Source: Methyloceanibacter sp. (GTDB taxonomy: Bacteria > Pseudomonadota > Alphaproteobacteria > Rhizobiales > Methyloligellaceae). Taken from it: a stretch of 16,837 bases of DNA. A program made the position numbers and the translations under genes. Below, in pieces: positions 1-7,993 of this stretch. Each line of letters opens with the position of its first letter. Positions within the stretch are counted from its first letter, which is position 1. The notes beneath the pieces were generated by a model, which was not told the origin of the DNA, did no database searches, and saw nothing but the letters and a program-made list of their open reading frames with translations. The stretch lies in contig JALHTP010000332.1 in the NCBI GenBank assembly GCA_022865725.1, forward strand, positions 1 to 16,837. The letters run 5' to 3'.

Positions 1-7
1 ATCCACT

Positions 8-105
8 GTCATTGCCCGGCTTGACCGGGCAATCCAGCAAACCCTGAGGAGCGAAATTGCGAACTCCAGTACCTACTGGATGCCCGCCTACGCGGGCATG
101 ACGAG
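8..105. repeat. REP-like palindrome doublet
   Basis: Two hairpins face each other. The left one (about 8-36) has a stem attgcccgg/ccgggcaat around a cttga loop. The right one (about 77-102) has a stem tgcccgc/gcgggca. The outer borders GTCAT...ATCCA and TGGAT...ATGAC are mutual inverted copies and match the borders of the elements near 1816, 3256 and 10009. Such doublets are typical of REP/BIME-type non-autonomous repeats. The rest of 1-192 shows no gene I can support. Confidence 0.8.
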
Positions 106-192
106 ACGAACCGCCGCGCTCGCACAAGCCGTCATGCGTGACTATATGTAACGTGTGATTTCAACCAACGAGAAAAGGATGGTCACGGACCA

Positions 193-471
193 ATGAATGA
201 AGCAGACAGCGTCGATTTCGACGACGCCAATTCGCCAGCCGCATGGTTTGTAACCGAGGCCGCCGGCTTCATGGGCGCGCCGGGCAGAAGCGGCCGGCTC
301 ATCAGCCGCGTCGCTGAACGGATGCGGCGCAGAACGCGACCCGAGCAGCTCATCTCCAACAGCATATTCGGACTGTTTCGCCACGGCGCCACCGCGGCGA
401 TCTATCTTGGCCTGGCCTACGCCGCCAAGCTGCTGTTCGGCATTTCCATCGCCTTCAACGCCATGAAGTGA
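193..471 (+). CDS. Small hypothetical membrane protein
   Basis: A 92-residue protein I do not recognise. The N-terminal half is polar, with an acidic first 14 residues and then an Arg-rich stretch (RVAERMRRRTRPEQ) around residues 38-53. The C-terminal third (about 64-90) is hydrophobic and could form one membrane helix, so a cytoplasmic basic region anchored by one C-terminal segment is a reasonable reading. An aaaagga stretch lies about 13 bases before the ATG, which is rather far for a ribosome binding site. The gene lies about 215 bases upstream of the membrane cNMP-domain gene on the same strand. Reading as a real gene rests on plausible composition and a start codon, not on a known family. 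Confidence 0.5.
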   Translation: MNEADSVDFDDANSPAAWFVTEAAGFMGAPGRSGRLISRVAERMRRRTRPEQLISNSIFGLFRHGATAAIYLGLAYAAKLLFGISIAFNAMK

Positions 472-688
472 GCGGCGCGGCCGACAAGGCGCGCGCGGGG
501 CGCCTTCGTCATGCGCTCTTTGTGCTGGCGCTGGTTTCGTCCATCGACCTATCCTATCGAAATTCGCGGTCGAGGGCGGCGAGCCGTCCAGCCAAAACAC
601 GAACTGCTGAGAAGGCTGCTGCTCCCGGTCAATTCCTTCCAAATTTCGCTAGCACGACGGAAGGCCAACCCAATCGGTGGGGGGATCC

Positions 689-1378
689 ATGGACGATTTG
701 GGCACGATCTTCAGCCTCAATAATTGGCCCGGTCATCTCTCTTACGTGCTGATTGCGATTTCCTATTGGCTGACCGACATGTTTCGGTTGCGGGCGGTGG
801 CCGTGGTCGGACTGTCGCTCGAAATCCTCTATTTTTGGCTGTCAGGCGGCGATCTGCGCGCCGGCATCGGCTGGGACCTGGTCTTCATCGCCATCAACGC
901 CTACCAGATCTCTCGGCTCGTGCAGGAGCGCCTATCGCTCCGCCTGCCCGAGGCCGATCGCGAGCTGCTCCGCAGTGTCCTCACCGGCCTCGACGATGCA
1001 CAGATTGCGCGGCTGCTCGTCCCCGGCGTGTTCAACGATATCGCCAAGGGCACGATTCTGGCCGAGGAAAACAAGCCGCTCGACAGACTGTTCTTCATTT
1101 GCGCGGGCCATGTGAGGGTCACCATCGGTGGCCGGGAGGTCTCGCACTTGGAGAAGGGCAACTTCGTCGGCGAAGTCGCCTTCCTGACCGAGAAGCCGGC
1201 CACGGCGACCGTGGTTGCCGAGGACAGCGTGCGGGCGCTCGTCTTCGACCGAGCCGAGCTCAGCCGGTTCTTCGGCAATGAAGCGGAAGTCGCGGGCCTG
1301 ATCTATCAGCTTCTGGGGCGCGAGCTCGCCAACAAGATCAAGGTCAGCAACACCCTGATTTCCGAGGCCGCGGTTTGA
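689..1378 (+). CDS. Membrane protein with cyclic-nucleotide-binding-like domain (Popeye-like)
   Basis: A 229-residue protein with two parts. Residues about 15-29, 36-52 and 60-75 are three hydrophobic helices. Residues about 106-205 form a cNMP-binding beta-roll, including the phosphate-binding-cassette-like stretch FVGEVAFLTEKPATATVV at 159-176. This arrangement (three helices then a cNMP-like domain) is that of Popeye-type membrane proteins, known from animals and with bacterial relatives. The cassette keeps the Gly-Glu pair (G161, E162) but has Ala171 where PKA/CRP-type cassettes have the Arg that contacts the cyclic phosphate, so ligand binding is uncertain. I chose the ATG at 689 over an in-frame GTG at 677 because a ggtggggg ribosome site sits just before it. 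It probably senses or docks something at the inner membrane; the partner is unknown. Confidence 0.8.
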   Translation: MDDLGTIFSLNNWPGHLSYVLIAISYWLTDMFRLRAVAVVGLSLEILYFWLSGGDLRAGIGWDLVFIAINAYQISRLVQERLSLRLPEADRELLRSVLTGLDDAQIARLLVPGVFNDIAKGTILAEENKPLDRLFFICAGHVRVTIGGREVSHLEKGNFVGEVAFLTEKPATATVVAEDSVRALVFDRAELSRFFGNEAEVAGLIYQLLGRELANKIKVSNTLISEAAV

Positions 1379-1472
1379 CGTAACGTGGAGGGCATATGAG
1401 CCCTTGTAATTAGCGTTGCCGGCAATATTTATCAGGGGTGGGTCGCCTGTCCGATCCTTCACGGGGATAGCA

Positions 1473-1667
1473 ATGGCGAAGTGGCTTCTGATCCTGGTCC
1501 TGCCTCTCGCGCTGGCAGGCTGCGTGACCGAGCAGAATTCTGCCCTACCCATGGCGCTCGCCCCGAGCGACACCGCGCCGGCCTCATGCCTCGGCTATGG
1601 CGACACGCCCACCTTTGGCGATTGCAAATCGCCGGCGGCGCTGTCCAGCACCCAAGAGACGAATTAG
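1473..1667 (+). CDS. Small predicted lipoprotein
   Basis: A 64-residue protein with a textbook lipoprotein signal: start MAK, a hydrophobic core (WLLILVLPLAL), then a lipobox LAGC with the lipidated Cys at residue 17. The mature part is short, polar and Pro/Ser/Thr-rich with two further Cys (CLGYGDTPTFGDCK), which could form a disulfide in the periplasm. The reading frame is open further upstream (to 1416), but the signal peptide starts at 1473, which fixes the start. A weak ggggat lies about 6 bases before it. It is about 95 bases downstream of the cNMP-domain membrane gene on the same strand and is followed by a GC hairpin. The family is not recognised; small Rhizobiales lipoproteins of this kind are common and mostly uncharacterised. 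Confidence 0.7.
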   Translation: MAKWLLILVLPLALAGCVTEQNSALPMALAPSDTAPASCLGYGDTPTFGDCKSPAALSSTQETN

Positions 1668-1670
1668 GCC

Positions 1671-1687
1671 CGGCGCCTCAGGCGCCG
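1671..1687 (+). terminator. Possible terminator hairpin after the lipoprotein gene
   Basis: cggcgcc-tca-ggcgccg is a perfect 7-bp stem with a 3-base loop, starting 4 bases after the lipoprotein stop codon. There is no T-run behind it, so it may stabilise the 3' end or act with Rho and not as a classical intrinsic terminator. Confidence 0.35.
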
Positions 1688-1815
1688 CGACCCTCATCCC
1701 AAGATACAAACGGCCTGCACCTCGCGTCCTCATGGACGAGGGATGCGCCAGTGTAATGCAGGCCAGAGGGGCGGGGATTAGTTTAGGCCAGTGACAGTCC
1801 ACACACTCCTGCTTC

Positions 1816-1851
1816 CGTCATGGCCGGGCTTGTCCCGGCCATCCACGAATT
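1816..1851. repeat. REP-like palindrome, single hairpin
   Basis: The palindrome core GGCCGGGCTTGTCCCGGCC, with GTCAT to its left and ATCCACG to its right, is identical in core to the left arm of the doublet near 3256. It stands alone in the 240-base gap between the lipoprotein gene and the convergent coiled-coil gene. Confidence 0.85.
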
Positions 1852-1907
1852 GCACACTCCACCCATGCGCGGAGGTTGGGATCGATCAGCAAGATTGTGC
1901 GCAACCC

Positions 1908-2105
1908 CTAGCCCTTGCTCAACAGCGCCGCGCGCTCCTGCAGAAGCGCATCGAGTTTCGCCTGCTGATCGGCGATGCGGTTCGCGCTGCGCTCCTCATC
2001 GGCGGCGCCGGAATAGGCCGCCGCCTGCTCGACCAGCTGGCGGAGATTGTCCTCGACCAATTGGATGCGTCTGTCGATCTCCGCCAGTGCTGTCGCGTCT
2101 GCCAT
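1908..2105 (-). CDS. Small coiled-coil protein
   Basis: A 65-residue, highly charged protein without Cys, Trp or membrane segments. Hydrophobic residues recur at heptad-like spacing from about residue 8 to the end (IDRRIQLVEDNLRQLVEQ..., then LDALLQERAALL), so one or two amphipathic helices forming a coiled coil are expected, with a Gly-Ala-Ala break near residue 33. Function is unknown. It lies 28 bases downstream of the HU-like gene on the same strand and has a good ribosome site (aggaagagg, about 8 bases before ATG), so the two are probably cotranscribed. That context suggests, but does not show, a nucleoid-associated or structural role. Confidence 0.7.
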   Translation of the reverse strand: MADATALAEIDRRIQLVEDNLRQLVEQAAAYSGAADEERSANRIADQQAKLDALLQERAALLSKG

Positions 2106-2133
2106 CAGGCCCGCCTCTTCCTGTCGCTTCGCC

Positions 2134-2424
2134 TCACACCGCGTCTTTGGCGGCCTTGACGGGGCGAACCTTGAGGCTCTTCCGCGCCGGTTTGGCCTTG
2201 AACACGGTCGGCTCTTTGGTGAACGGATTGATGCCCGCGCGCTCTTTGGTGGCCGGCTTCTTGATGACGATGAACTTGGCGAAGCCGGGAAGCAGGAAGG
2301 CGCCGGTCTTCTTCAGCTCTTTGTAGGCCACGGTCGCCAGCGACTCGATGACCGCCTTCACGTCTTTTTTCGCCAGCGAATGCTCATCGGCGATTTTCTG
2401 GATCAGCTCGGATTTCGACATCAT
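2134..2424 (-). CDS. HU-family DNA-binding protein
   Basis: A 96-residue histone-like protein of the HU/IHF fold. The N-terminal half (MSKSELIQKIADEHSLAKKDVKAV...) is the helical dimerisation part. Residues 41-49 (GAFLLPGFA) open the beta sheet. The DNA-binding arm is unusually Lys-rich and carries GINPFTKEP (64-72), keeping the Asn-Pro that intercalates DNA but with FTKEP instead of the usual TGE sequence. The basic tail (KAKPARKSLKVRPVKAAKD) resembles the HU variants often called DNA-binding protein in Bradyrhizobium and Burkholderia, not the canonical HupB. The start is an ATGATG pair with a ggggagaa ribosome site about 10 bases upstream. The frame is open further upstream but that part has no HU similarity. 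It probably forms homodimers that bend DNA. Confidence 0.93.
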   Translation of the reverse strand: MMSKSELIQKIADEHSLAKKDVKAVIESLATVAYKELKKTGAFLLPGFAKFIVIKKPATKERAGINPFTKEPTVFKAKPARKSLKVRPVKAAKDAV

Positions 2425-2529
2425 GTGAGTGTTCTCCCCATAGTCTCGGGCCGCGGACCTGCCGCCCAAGTGCAAAGGCCTAGGTGTTCTGGAGGCTTGC
2501 TGCCCCCCATAGCACTCAACGCGTGGCCG

Positions 2530-2541
2530 ATTCGGCCGAAT
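2530..2541. promoter_or_regulatory. 12-bp perfect palindrome between divergent genes
   Basis: attcggccgaat is a perfect 12-base palindrome in the 285-base gap between the HU-like gene (leftward) and the DUF3606 gene (rightward). A related half, cattcggc, recurs about 20 bases to the right (near 2560). It could be an operator for a dimeric regulator acting on one or both genes; no regulator is identifiable. Confidence 0.3.
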
Positions 2542-2709
2542 TTGTCTGCAAAATAAGCCATTCGGCGCGTTTTTGCTCGAAAAAGCTGCTCCGGAGAGCC
2601 TGGGTCTTGGCGGAAAAGAAATGTTGAGGCATGCTGGTGCCAAGGCCGGGGCTGAGTGCAGCCAACCGGCCCCGAGGTTTGCGAACACAAGCGCCGCAGG
2701 AGAACCAGA

Positions 2710-2904
2710 ATGGGCAGCGTGAATCCTCCCAAGAACCGGGACTACAGCGACAAGACTCGCATCGACCTGAAGCGATCCTACCAGGTCGCTTACTGGAAAG
2801 AGCGGTTCGGGGTCTCGGAGCAGGAATTGAGCGAAGCGGTGCTGGCCGCGGGCGGCTTGGCAAGAAAAGTGGAAGAGTACCTTAGGTCCAAGGACGCGCG
2901 CTGA
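2710..2904 (+). CDS. DUF3606 domain protein
   Basis: A 64-residue protein matching the short DUF3606 family seen across Rhizobiales and other proteobacteria. The family pattern is visible: D/R-rich start, then IDLKRSYQVAYWKERFGVS (residues 18-36) and a second helix ending in VEEYL. The family is uncharacterised; members are soluble, about 60 residues, and often stress-induced. The start at 2710 is set by an excellent AGGAGA site at 2698-2703, six bases before the ATG, although the frame is open to 2656. It is transcribed divergently from the HU-like gene. A REP-like palindrome begins directly after the stop codon. Confidence 0.85.
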   Translation: MGSVNPPKNRDYSDKTRIDLKRSYQVAYWKERFGVSEQELSEAVLAAGGLARKVEEYLRSKDAR

Positions 2905-2931
2905 ACGGCCGGCTTGTCCCGGCCGTCCACC
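2905..2931. repeat. REP-like palindrome, shortened copy
   Basis: acggccggcttgtcccggcc is followed by gtccacc, a shortened and diverged copy of the same palindrome as at 1816 and 3256. It starts right after the DUF3606 stop codon and ends about 10 bases before the stop of the convergent Cys-rich gene, so it fills the whole convergent gap and may serve as the shared 3' hairpin. Confidence 0.7.
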
Positions 2932-2941
2932 GAGGCGGTTC

Positions 2942-3232
2942 TCACGACTCATCCCGCACCGTTTCGGCCAGGCGGCGGAGCCTTAAGCCCAACTCCGATC
3001 GCAGAGCCTCGGCCGCGGGATCGCGCGCGTCGCGCTCGGCTTTCGCGGACGCCTTCACCGCCTCGGCCCAAGCGGCGAAGCGCCGGCAACAGCGAAACGG
3101 ATCGCCGCGGCACCAGCGCCCCCGCCGGCACGACGCGTTGCCGCACAGCCGCCAGACCTGGAGCCTCTCGGCATAAACGCGATAGAAGTCCTCCGGCGTC
3201 AGCGCCTTCAATTCCGTCTCAAGATCGATCAT
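2942..3232 (-). CDS. Small Cys- and Arg-rich hypothetical protein
   Basis: A 96-residue basic protein. Residues about 1-28 form an acidic helical start (MIDLETELKALTPEDFYRVY). Then comes a Cys cluster with spacing C-x4-C-x5-C-x6-CC embedded in Arg, which looks like a metal (Zn) site. The C-terminal half is an Ala/Arg/Glu-rich helix. I recall similar uncharacterised proteins in Bradyrhizobium and relatives, but no function is known. The ATG at 3230-3232 has an aaggaaaggga ribosome site about 8 bases away. The frame stays open upstream to 3325, but that extension is translated REP repeat (it contains the tell-tale DKPGHDG peptide) and is unlikely to be coding. The gene therefore starts within 25 bases of a REP doublet, so its promoter must be in or beyond the repeat. 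Confidence 0.72.
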   Translation of the reverse strand: MIDLETELKALTPEDFYRVYAERLQVWRLCGNASCRRGRWCRGDPFRCCRRFAAWAEAVKASAKAERDARDPAAEALRSELGLRLRRLAETVRDES

Positions 3233-3255
3233 CTCGTCAGTCCCTTTCCTTCTTC

Positions 3256-3345
3256 CGTCATGGCCGGGCTTGTCCCGGCCATCCACGTCTTCATTTGCTG
3301 CCCGAAATTCGTGGATGCCCGGCACTTCGGCCGGGCATGACGAGA
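3256..3345. repeat. REP-like palindrome doublet
   Basis: The left hairpin 3256-3287 has the GGCCGGGCTTGTCCCGGCC core. The right hairpin 3310-3345 (gtggatgcccggcacttcggccgggcatgacg) is in the opposite orientation, so the outer borders form an inverted repeat. It sits in the leader of the Cys-rich gene. The rest of the gap 3346-3533 holds no gene I can support, only GC hairpins and a 13-base tandem repeat at 3486-3511. Confidence 0.85.
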
Positions 3346-3533
3346 AGAGTAGGCAAGCGTCATCCTTTCCGCGATGCGTGATGCATCCGGGCTATGGGGA
3401 AGGGGGGCGGCGCGCCGCAAAGCGCAGACCTATGGTGTCCGCGTTCCTTTTGGGAAACGCGGCGGGCGCCTTCCGGCGCGCCAACATGCGCTCAAGCAAT
3501 GCGCTCAAGCAGGCCAGAGGCCGGTAGCGCACA

Positions 3534-3899
3534 GAGCCGGTCCCGGAAATCTGCACAGGACGATAAGTGGAGTTTCTGCCTGACAGCGGGCACGCTGTGC
3601 CCATCGAATCGGGAGAGACCATGAGCAGACGACCACGCCGGAACCACACACCGGGCTTCAAGGCAAAGGTGGGGCTTGCCGCCATCAAGGGCGATCGAAC
3701 ACTGGCGCAGCTTGCTGAGCAGTTCGATGTCCACCCCAATCAGATCACATCGTGGAAAGCGCAGCTTGAGGGCGGGGCTGCCGATGTTTTCGGTCCCGGC
3801 GACGGCAACTGAGCGGCACAGCCTGCCATCGACGTGAAGTCGCTGCACGCCAAGATCGGAGAGCTGACGCTAGAGAACGATTTTTTGGAAGAGTTTTGG
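3534..3899 (+). mobile_element. IS3-family insertion sequence remnant (left end plus orfA)
   Basis: The left end appears to start near 3534, where gagccggtcccggaaatct followed by gcacagg resembles left ends of IS3-family elements, about 85 bases upstream of the transposase orfA start. orfA homology runs to about 3890 and then stops abruptly. No orfB (integrase catalytic part), right inverted repeat or target duplication is visible, so this is an immobile fragment. Beyond 3900 the sequence becomes the duplicated uvrA 3' end, so the junction records a deletion or recombination. The exact left border is uncertain. Confidence 0.75.
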
Positions 3900-3902
3900 T
3901 GA
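3621..3902 (+). pseudogene. IS3-family transposase OrfA, interrupted and truncated
   Basis: The first 63 codons encode MSRRPRRNHTPGFKAKVGLA and then a helix-turn-helix (RTLAQLAEQFDVHPNQITSW), the typical OrfA DNA-binding part that recognises the IS ends. A TGA at 3810-3812 interrupts the frame, but in the same frame beyond it the protein continues as AQPAIDVKSLHAKIGELTLE and NDFLE, the leucine-zipper part of OrfA. The stop is therefore a point mutation inside an old gene and not its natural end. After NDFLE the similarity is lost and a second TGA follows at 3900. A full OrfA has about 90-100 residues and frameshifts into OrfB; neither remains. Confidence 0.88.
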
Positions 3903-3915
3903 CGTACTCCATAAC

Positions 3916-4101
3916 TCACTCCGCGGCCTGCGCTTCCGCGCGCTTGACCTTGCCGCTCGGTCTCCGCTCCAGCACCCTGCTTCAGATACTGCCCCGTATA
4001 GCTCGCCGGGTTGGCGGCGACCCTCGGGTCAAGCCAGAGGGCAGGTCTCTTTTCCTCCGGCGTGCCGATGGCGACCACATGGCCACCAGCGCCGCCGCCC
4101 C
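3916..4101 (-). pseudogene. Duplicated, decayed 3' end of uvrA
   Basis: This stretch is a second copy of the last 50 or so codons of uvrA, in the same orientation as the intact gene. Translation pieces are GGHVVAIGTPEE, then VAANPASYTGQYLKQ, then (after a 1-base frameshift near 3975, ccc for cc) VLERRPSGKVKRAEAQAAE and a TGA stop. The intact gene ends VLERRPSSKAKRAAETQAAE. The copy differs at many bases and one codon, so it is not a recent duplicate. A palindromic insertion of about 30 bases lies between TPEE and VAANP. The upstream border falls near 4101, just after the stop of the antitoxin gene. It is a relic of an older or foreign uvrA end displaced by the toxin-antitoxin segment (inference). 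Confidence 0.92.
4021..4051. repeat. Small palindromic insertion in the uvrA remnant
   Basis: Compared with the intact uvrA end, about 30 extra bases are present. They contain ccctcggg-tcaag-ccagaggg (4021-4041), an 8-bp stem with one mismatch. In the plus direction it reads DPRVKPEGR, a peptide typical of translated REP-type repeats. It is a different palindrome family from the GGCCGGGCTTG elements. It adds a whole number of codons. Confidence 0.65.
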
Positions 4102-4103
4102 CA

Positions 4104-4316
4104 TTAGCCGGCGATTGGCGTGAGCTCGAACACGCGGCCGAACTTGGCCGCGGCCTCGACATCGCCGCAACGAAGCGCCAGGCGAACAGCATCCAATCTC
4201 CGCACGTCTTCCGGTGAGAGATAAGGTGACCACGCGGTGTCGTCCTCGATCAGGTCGACCGAGACTTCGGCGGCATATTTGCCTTCGTGAATGAGTTTGA
4301 GCTTTTTTCTCGTCAT
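4104..4316 (-). CDS. Predicted antitoxin of a broken toxin-antitoxin pair
   Basis: A 70-residue protein: MTRKKLKLIHEGKYAAEVSV, then DLIEDDTAWSPYLSPEDVRR, then a helix LDAVRLALRCGDVEAAAKFG and RVFELTPIAG. This matches a small family that I recognise as the second gene of Rhizobiales toxin-antitoxin operons (partner resembling DUF4258 toxins). Its ATG overlaps the stop codon of the upstream toxin remnant (ATGA, 4313-4316), the normal layout for toxin-first operons. The protein looks complete with no obvious defects, although its toxin is only a tail. A ggaaaag ribosome site lies inside the toxin tail. Whether it is still expressed depends on readthrough from the intact pair immediately upstream. 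Confidence 0.65.
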   Translation of the reverse strand: MTRKKLKLIHEGKYAAEVSVDLIEDDTAWSPYLSPEDVRRLDAVRLALRCGDVEAAAKFGRVFELTPIAG

Positions 4317-4458
4317 TGTCTTTTCCGCCGCCTGAAGTCGCCGCTCCATTTTCGCGGGTCTGGCCGATAAGCCGTCACGAGAACGGCCGGGCGCCGCTCG
4401 CCTGCCGGGATGGCCCACACGACGTGGATAGGTTCGGCATTGGGCTTCCAATTCGTCG
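4313..4458 (-). pseudogene. C-terminal remnant of a DUF4258-like toxin
   Basis: The frame reads TTNWKPNAEPIHVVWAIPAG, then ERRPAVLVTAYRPDPRKW and SGDFRRRKRQ. The VLVTAYRPDPRKWS-type ending is characteristic of small toxins in the DUF4258 group, as I recall them. Only about the last 47 codons are present; upstream, the frame turns into the out-of-frame shadow of the ParE-like toxin, whose stop codon (4459-4461) directly abuts the remnant. The N-terminal half, including any start codon, is gone. The family assignment is moderate; that this is the truncated first gene of the 4104-4316 pair is supported by the ATGA overlap. Confidence 0.65.
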
Positions 4459-4719
4459 TTACGCCTTTCCGATCATGGCGTTGTAGTCGGCGTGTGAGCC
4501 AATCCAAAACCAATGAAATCCTTCTTCGCCCTGAATTGCCAAGGCACGATAGCCTAGTCCAATTCGCACCGACCAATAGCGTCCGACCGGCTTGAAATTC
4601 AGCGAGGGGAGATGTGGATCGCTCTTCAGCAGCGCAAAACTCTTGTCGGCGCGCTTACGAACGTTCTCCGGCAGCCCTTCATACGCTTTCCAAAAGCGAG
4701 GGCTGGCGAAATGTTTCAT
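4459..4719 (-). CDS. ParE/RelE-like toxin
   Basis: An 86-residue protein of the ParE/RelE toxin fold. Visible marks are the start KHFASPRFWKAYEGLPENVR, the helix KRADKSFALLKSDPHLPSL, then the beta-strand core YWSVRIGLGYRALAIQ and the ending FHWFWIGSHADYNAMI, where family members have GSHxEYD. Toxins of this fold poison either DNA gyrase (ParE) or mRNA on ribosomes (RelE); the sequence does not decide which. The start codon overlaps the antitoxin stop by 4 bases (ATGA, 4716-4719), so translation is coupled. The stop lies at the edge of the older DUF4258-like toxin remnant. The gene looks intact. It lies close to gyrA and directly behind uvrA, but no functional link follows from that. Confidence 0.85.
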   Translation of the reverse strand: MKHFASPRFWKAYEGLPENVRKRADKSFALLKSDPHLPSLNFKPVGRYWSVRIGLGYRALAIQGEEGFHWFWIGSHADYNAMIGKA

Positions 4720-4916
4720 AGTTCGCGGCTGCGGCCTTCCCGGTGCGCACGAAGCGCCTCTTCGGCGAGCCTATCCAGCTTGCCGGCCTCGACGTCCCGT
4801 TCGATCTGCTCGTCGAACGCCCGCTCTTGAAATTCCTCGAACCAGGCGCGGAATTTGGCGATCTGCTCGGGGGTGAGCTTCGTAACGGCCTTTTCGATCT
4901 CTTCCAGCGTTGTCAT
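4716..4916 (-). CDS. Antitoxin of the ParE/RelE-like pair
   Basis: A 66-residue acidic protein: MTTLEEIEKAVTKLTPEQIA, then KFRAWFEEFQERAFDEQIER, then DVEAGKLDRLAEEALRAHRE and GRSREL. This is a recognisable antitoxin pattern in proteobacteria: an N-terminal helical DNA-binding/dimer part, a W-F-E-x-F centre, and a C-terminal GKLDxLAEEAL helix that wraps the toxin. The antitoxin comes first and the toxin follows with a 4-base overlap. It starts only 31 bases after the uvrA stop codon, in the same direction, so it may be read from uvrA as well as from its own promoter (a ttatgat sequence lies in that gap, weak). Antitoxins of this type usually repress their own operon. Confidence 0.82.
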   Translation of the reverse strand: MTTLEEIEKAVTKLTPEQIAKFRAWFEEFQERAFDEQIERDVEAGKLDRLAEEALRAHREGRSREL

Positions 4917-4947
4917 GGCGCCATCATAACATATGGGCTTGCAGAAT

Positions 4948-7884
<2,937 letters not shown>

Positions 7885-7993
7885 GCTCTCAGCAGTGTCG
7901 GAGTGGTGGGACCGTTCGACAAGGCCCGCAAAGGCTTAGTCCCCAAGAGGTTGGGCGGCAAGGGCAGGGGTGCCCGGGCAGGGGATAACGCGG

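Noticed and set aside
8..105. Possible CRISPR array from repeated palindromes
   Set aside because: Copies are scattered over 10 kb, not regularly spaced, have no uniform spacers and no cas genes; they are REP-like elements.
142..642. Minus-strand open frame of 166 codons covering the small membrane protein gene
   Set aside because: No recognisable features and no ribosome site; more likely a shadow of the 193-471 gene, although that gene is itself only moderately supported.
468..752. Open frame starting with GTG that overlaps the stop of the small membrane protein gene
   Set aside because: The GTGA overlap hints at coupling, but the translation is polar, low-complexity and overlaps the start of the cNMP-domain gene; no family or good ribosome site.
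2425..2952. N-terminal extension of the HU-like protein through the open frame to 2952
   Set aside because: HU-like sequence begins only at the ATGATG at 2419-2424, which has a ribosome site; the extension overlaps the divergent DUF3606 gene.
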